Positions 62,550 to 64,000 of a stretch of DNA of 64,000 bases are shown one piece after another (the first letter of the stretch is position 1; every line of letters starts with the position of its first letter). The DNA is taken from assembly GCA_032622095.1 (NCBI GenBank), contig CP136066.1, positions 171,615,164-171,679,163 on the forward strand, read 5' to 3'. Both the position numbers and the translations under genes were made by a program. The notes beneath the pieces are model-generated. The model ran no database searches and was not told the origin of the DNA. It saw only the letters and a list, made by a program, of their open reading frames with translations. Source of the DNA: Siphonodentalium dalli (Eukaryota; Mollusca; Scaphopoda; Gadilida; Siphonodentaliidae).

Positions 62550-63789
62550 TGTCTAGTAACTTTGACCAGTCTGTTTGGAATGCAGATTATTGAACAAGCT
62601 ATGAGTTCCGTACATGTAGTTTGAATGATTTAGCCGCTATAAATTAGCTTTGCAGATAATCTCTGTATTATGAGTCATTTATGACATCACAGAGCACAAA
62701 TACATGTTTCATGATTGACAGAATGATACATGTATCTCCTTTCGTTTTCATTCTCATGGGTGCTATCTGAAAGGAACTGAAAGGGATACGTCCAGGATCA
62801 ACTTTTGTAATATATGTTGTACGGCTGGATTTAACGTAGATATAGTAACTCCAACACACAAATTAAAGGGTTAATAATGTGTATTTAAAATAAAGGCATC
62901 AACATAATAATCATATCACAGCAGTCAGTATTAAAAACCATTAAAGATACTCCATAAAATGAAATCTGCATTTCATTATATATATCTAGAATTGTTATCC
63001 AAAATACTACGTCTGACCATTTCGAAAACTAATTAGTGACTGCCCCCCCCCCCCCCCCCCAGACCACGCTAATTTTCCCGCCAGTAACAGGTGAGTGCTA
63101 ATCAGAGTGCAGGTGACACTATCGTTCATACTCTCACGCGCATACACACCAGGGGCGCCGGAAGAGGGGGGGCAGAGGGGGCAGCTGACCCCCCTGCCCT
63201 TGACCAAGGGGGGCGAGCGGGGGCAGGACTTGCCCTATTTCTGGAGACAGAATTTTTTTTTTTTGTGTTTAATCTCGTGTTTTTATAGCAAAATGTGACT
63301 TTTTTGGTCCAAATACCACCAATTTCACAAGGAATATTAATTTTTTGTCAATTTTATCACAAAACGGCCATAAAAACCGACAAATACCTTTAAAATAGGG
63401 ATTTTTGCCACAATGAATTTATGGTTATTTTCCCGAGTTTGCGGAGAAAATGCCCTTTTTTGCGGAAAAGTGCCCTTTTTGTAGGCTCTGCCCCCCTGCC
63501 CTTGGATGCTTCCGGCGCCACTGACACACATTTCAGTTAACCCACAAAAAAGGCTGAAATAACAAAGCAGGATGCGCGCAAGTATCATGATACAAAACAG
63601 ATAAAAACGGCACCTATAACATATAAATGTACCATTACGTATACATGTAGCTTTGTGAGTATCTCAGGTGCAAGGAAATGGCTACTTTTCAATGACAACC
63701 ATCCAAATTTTCTCCCAACGGGGCGACATGACTCGTGTTGTGTGTTTCCCCAATACGGTCTCATTTCCCTTCCCCTTGCGGAAACCCTG
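62550..63789. mobile_element. second copy of the CAGGGTTTCCG element family
   Basis: GAACAAGCTATGAGTTCCG, AGCCGCTATAAATTAGCT, ATGACATCACAGAGCACAAA and ATGATTGACAGAATGATA parallel 55190-55410. The right end GTGCAAGGAAATGGCTACTT ... CCCTTGCGGAAACCCTG (63789) parallels 55716-55846. The left terminus is not clear. Interrupted by a nested element at 63150-63523. Confidence 0.8.
63150..63523. mobile_element. nested MITE with GGCGCCGGAAG ends
   Basis: CAGGGGCGCCGGAAG (63150) and CTTCCGGCGCCACTG (to 63523) are inverted, with sub-terminal GGGGGGCAG/CTGCCC. The flanks are AC-rich on both sides, so a target duplication cannot be defined. The ends resemble a hAT or P-like superfamily. Confidence 0.78.
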
Positions 63790-63799
63790 CCCCCGTCAG

Positions 63800-64000
63800 A
63801 GCCTGTAATCTGTCATTTTCTGGTCAATTTTTTTTTAAACTTGGGACATATAATATATCAACTTGCGTGGGCACCTGCGATTTTTATTTCGGTCAGATTC
63901 ATTTTGGTATAGTTATTTCCATTTTTCGACATGCAGTGTAGAATCGTACATCCCGGACACATCTTTTGTCTGAGCCTGTATTCCGTCATTTTCCAGTCAT
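63800..64000. repeat. fragment of the GCACCTGCGATTATGACGTC repeat
   Basis: TGTCATTTTCTGGTCAATTT, GGGCACCTGCGATTTTTATT and TTTTGTCTGAGCCTGTATTC are diverged versions of the units at 1045-1815. Continues past the window edge. Confidence 0.7.

Overview
This is animal nuclear DNA. It is AT-rich and intron-rich, and introns and spacers are crowded with palindromic MITEs, minisatellites and low-copy dispersed repeats. The style of the repeats (short fold-back elements, TACATGTA-rich sequence, repeats built from CATGG..GCC..CATCTTGGAT units) and the level of divergence of the two genes from human suggest a lophotrochozoan, most likely a bivalve mollusc. The phylum is an inference.

Two protein-coding genes are supported, and they converge tail to tail. 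(1) Plus strand, 2574-49374: the last 28 exons of a THADA homologue, a giant ARM/HEAT-repeat protein with a DUF2428 core. Every splice junction keeps phase, and together the exons give 1,663 codons plus a stop; the N-terminal part lies upstream. (2) Minus strand, 57497-52072: the last five exons of N6AMT1/HEMK2, the SAM-dependent methyltransferase that methylates the glutamine of eRF1 with its partner TRMT112. SAM motif I, the NPPY catalytic motif and the natural stop are all visible; the 5' exon was not found and probably lies beyond the right edge. The genes are separated by about 2.7 kb. I recognised no tRNA, rRNA or CRISPR array.

Layout. 1-2573: repeats and possibly one upstream THADA exon. 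2574-12400: THADA exons 1-6 with many MITEs. 13227-17572: a 4.3-kb array of a 50-bp satellite inside one intron. 17628-27000: exons 7-13 with long modular repeats (18665-19790, 22035-23243) and a Harbinger-like element (23245-24941). 27521-27996: a 37-bp minisatellite running up to exon 14. 28015-49374: exons 14-28 with hAT-, mariner- and palindrome-type elements. 49375-52071: intergenic. 52072-57497: N6AMT1, whose introns hold a 1.4-kb TIR element. 58690-62390: a dead non-LTR retrotransposon. 62500-63789: a second copy of the 1.4-kb element family, with another MITE nested in it. 63800-64000: a fragment of the repeat also seen at 1060-1800.

I found no convincing undescribed system. The most interesting material is the repeat biology: several MITE families with readable target-site duplications, insertions sitting 6-13 bp from THADA splice donors, near-perfect hairpins of 70-250 nt that would be transcribed inside THADA pre-mRNA, and a 50-bp satellite with local higher-order structure.
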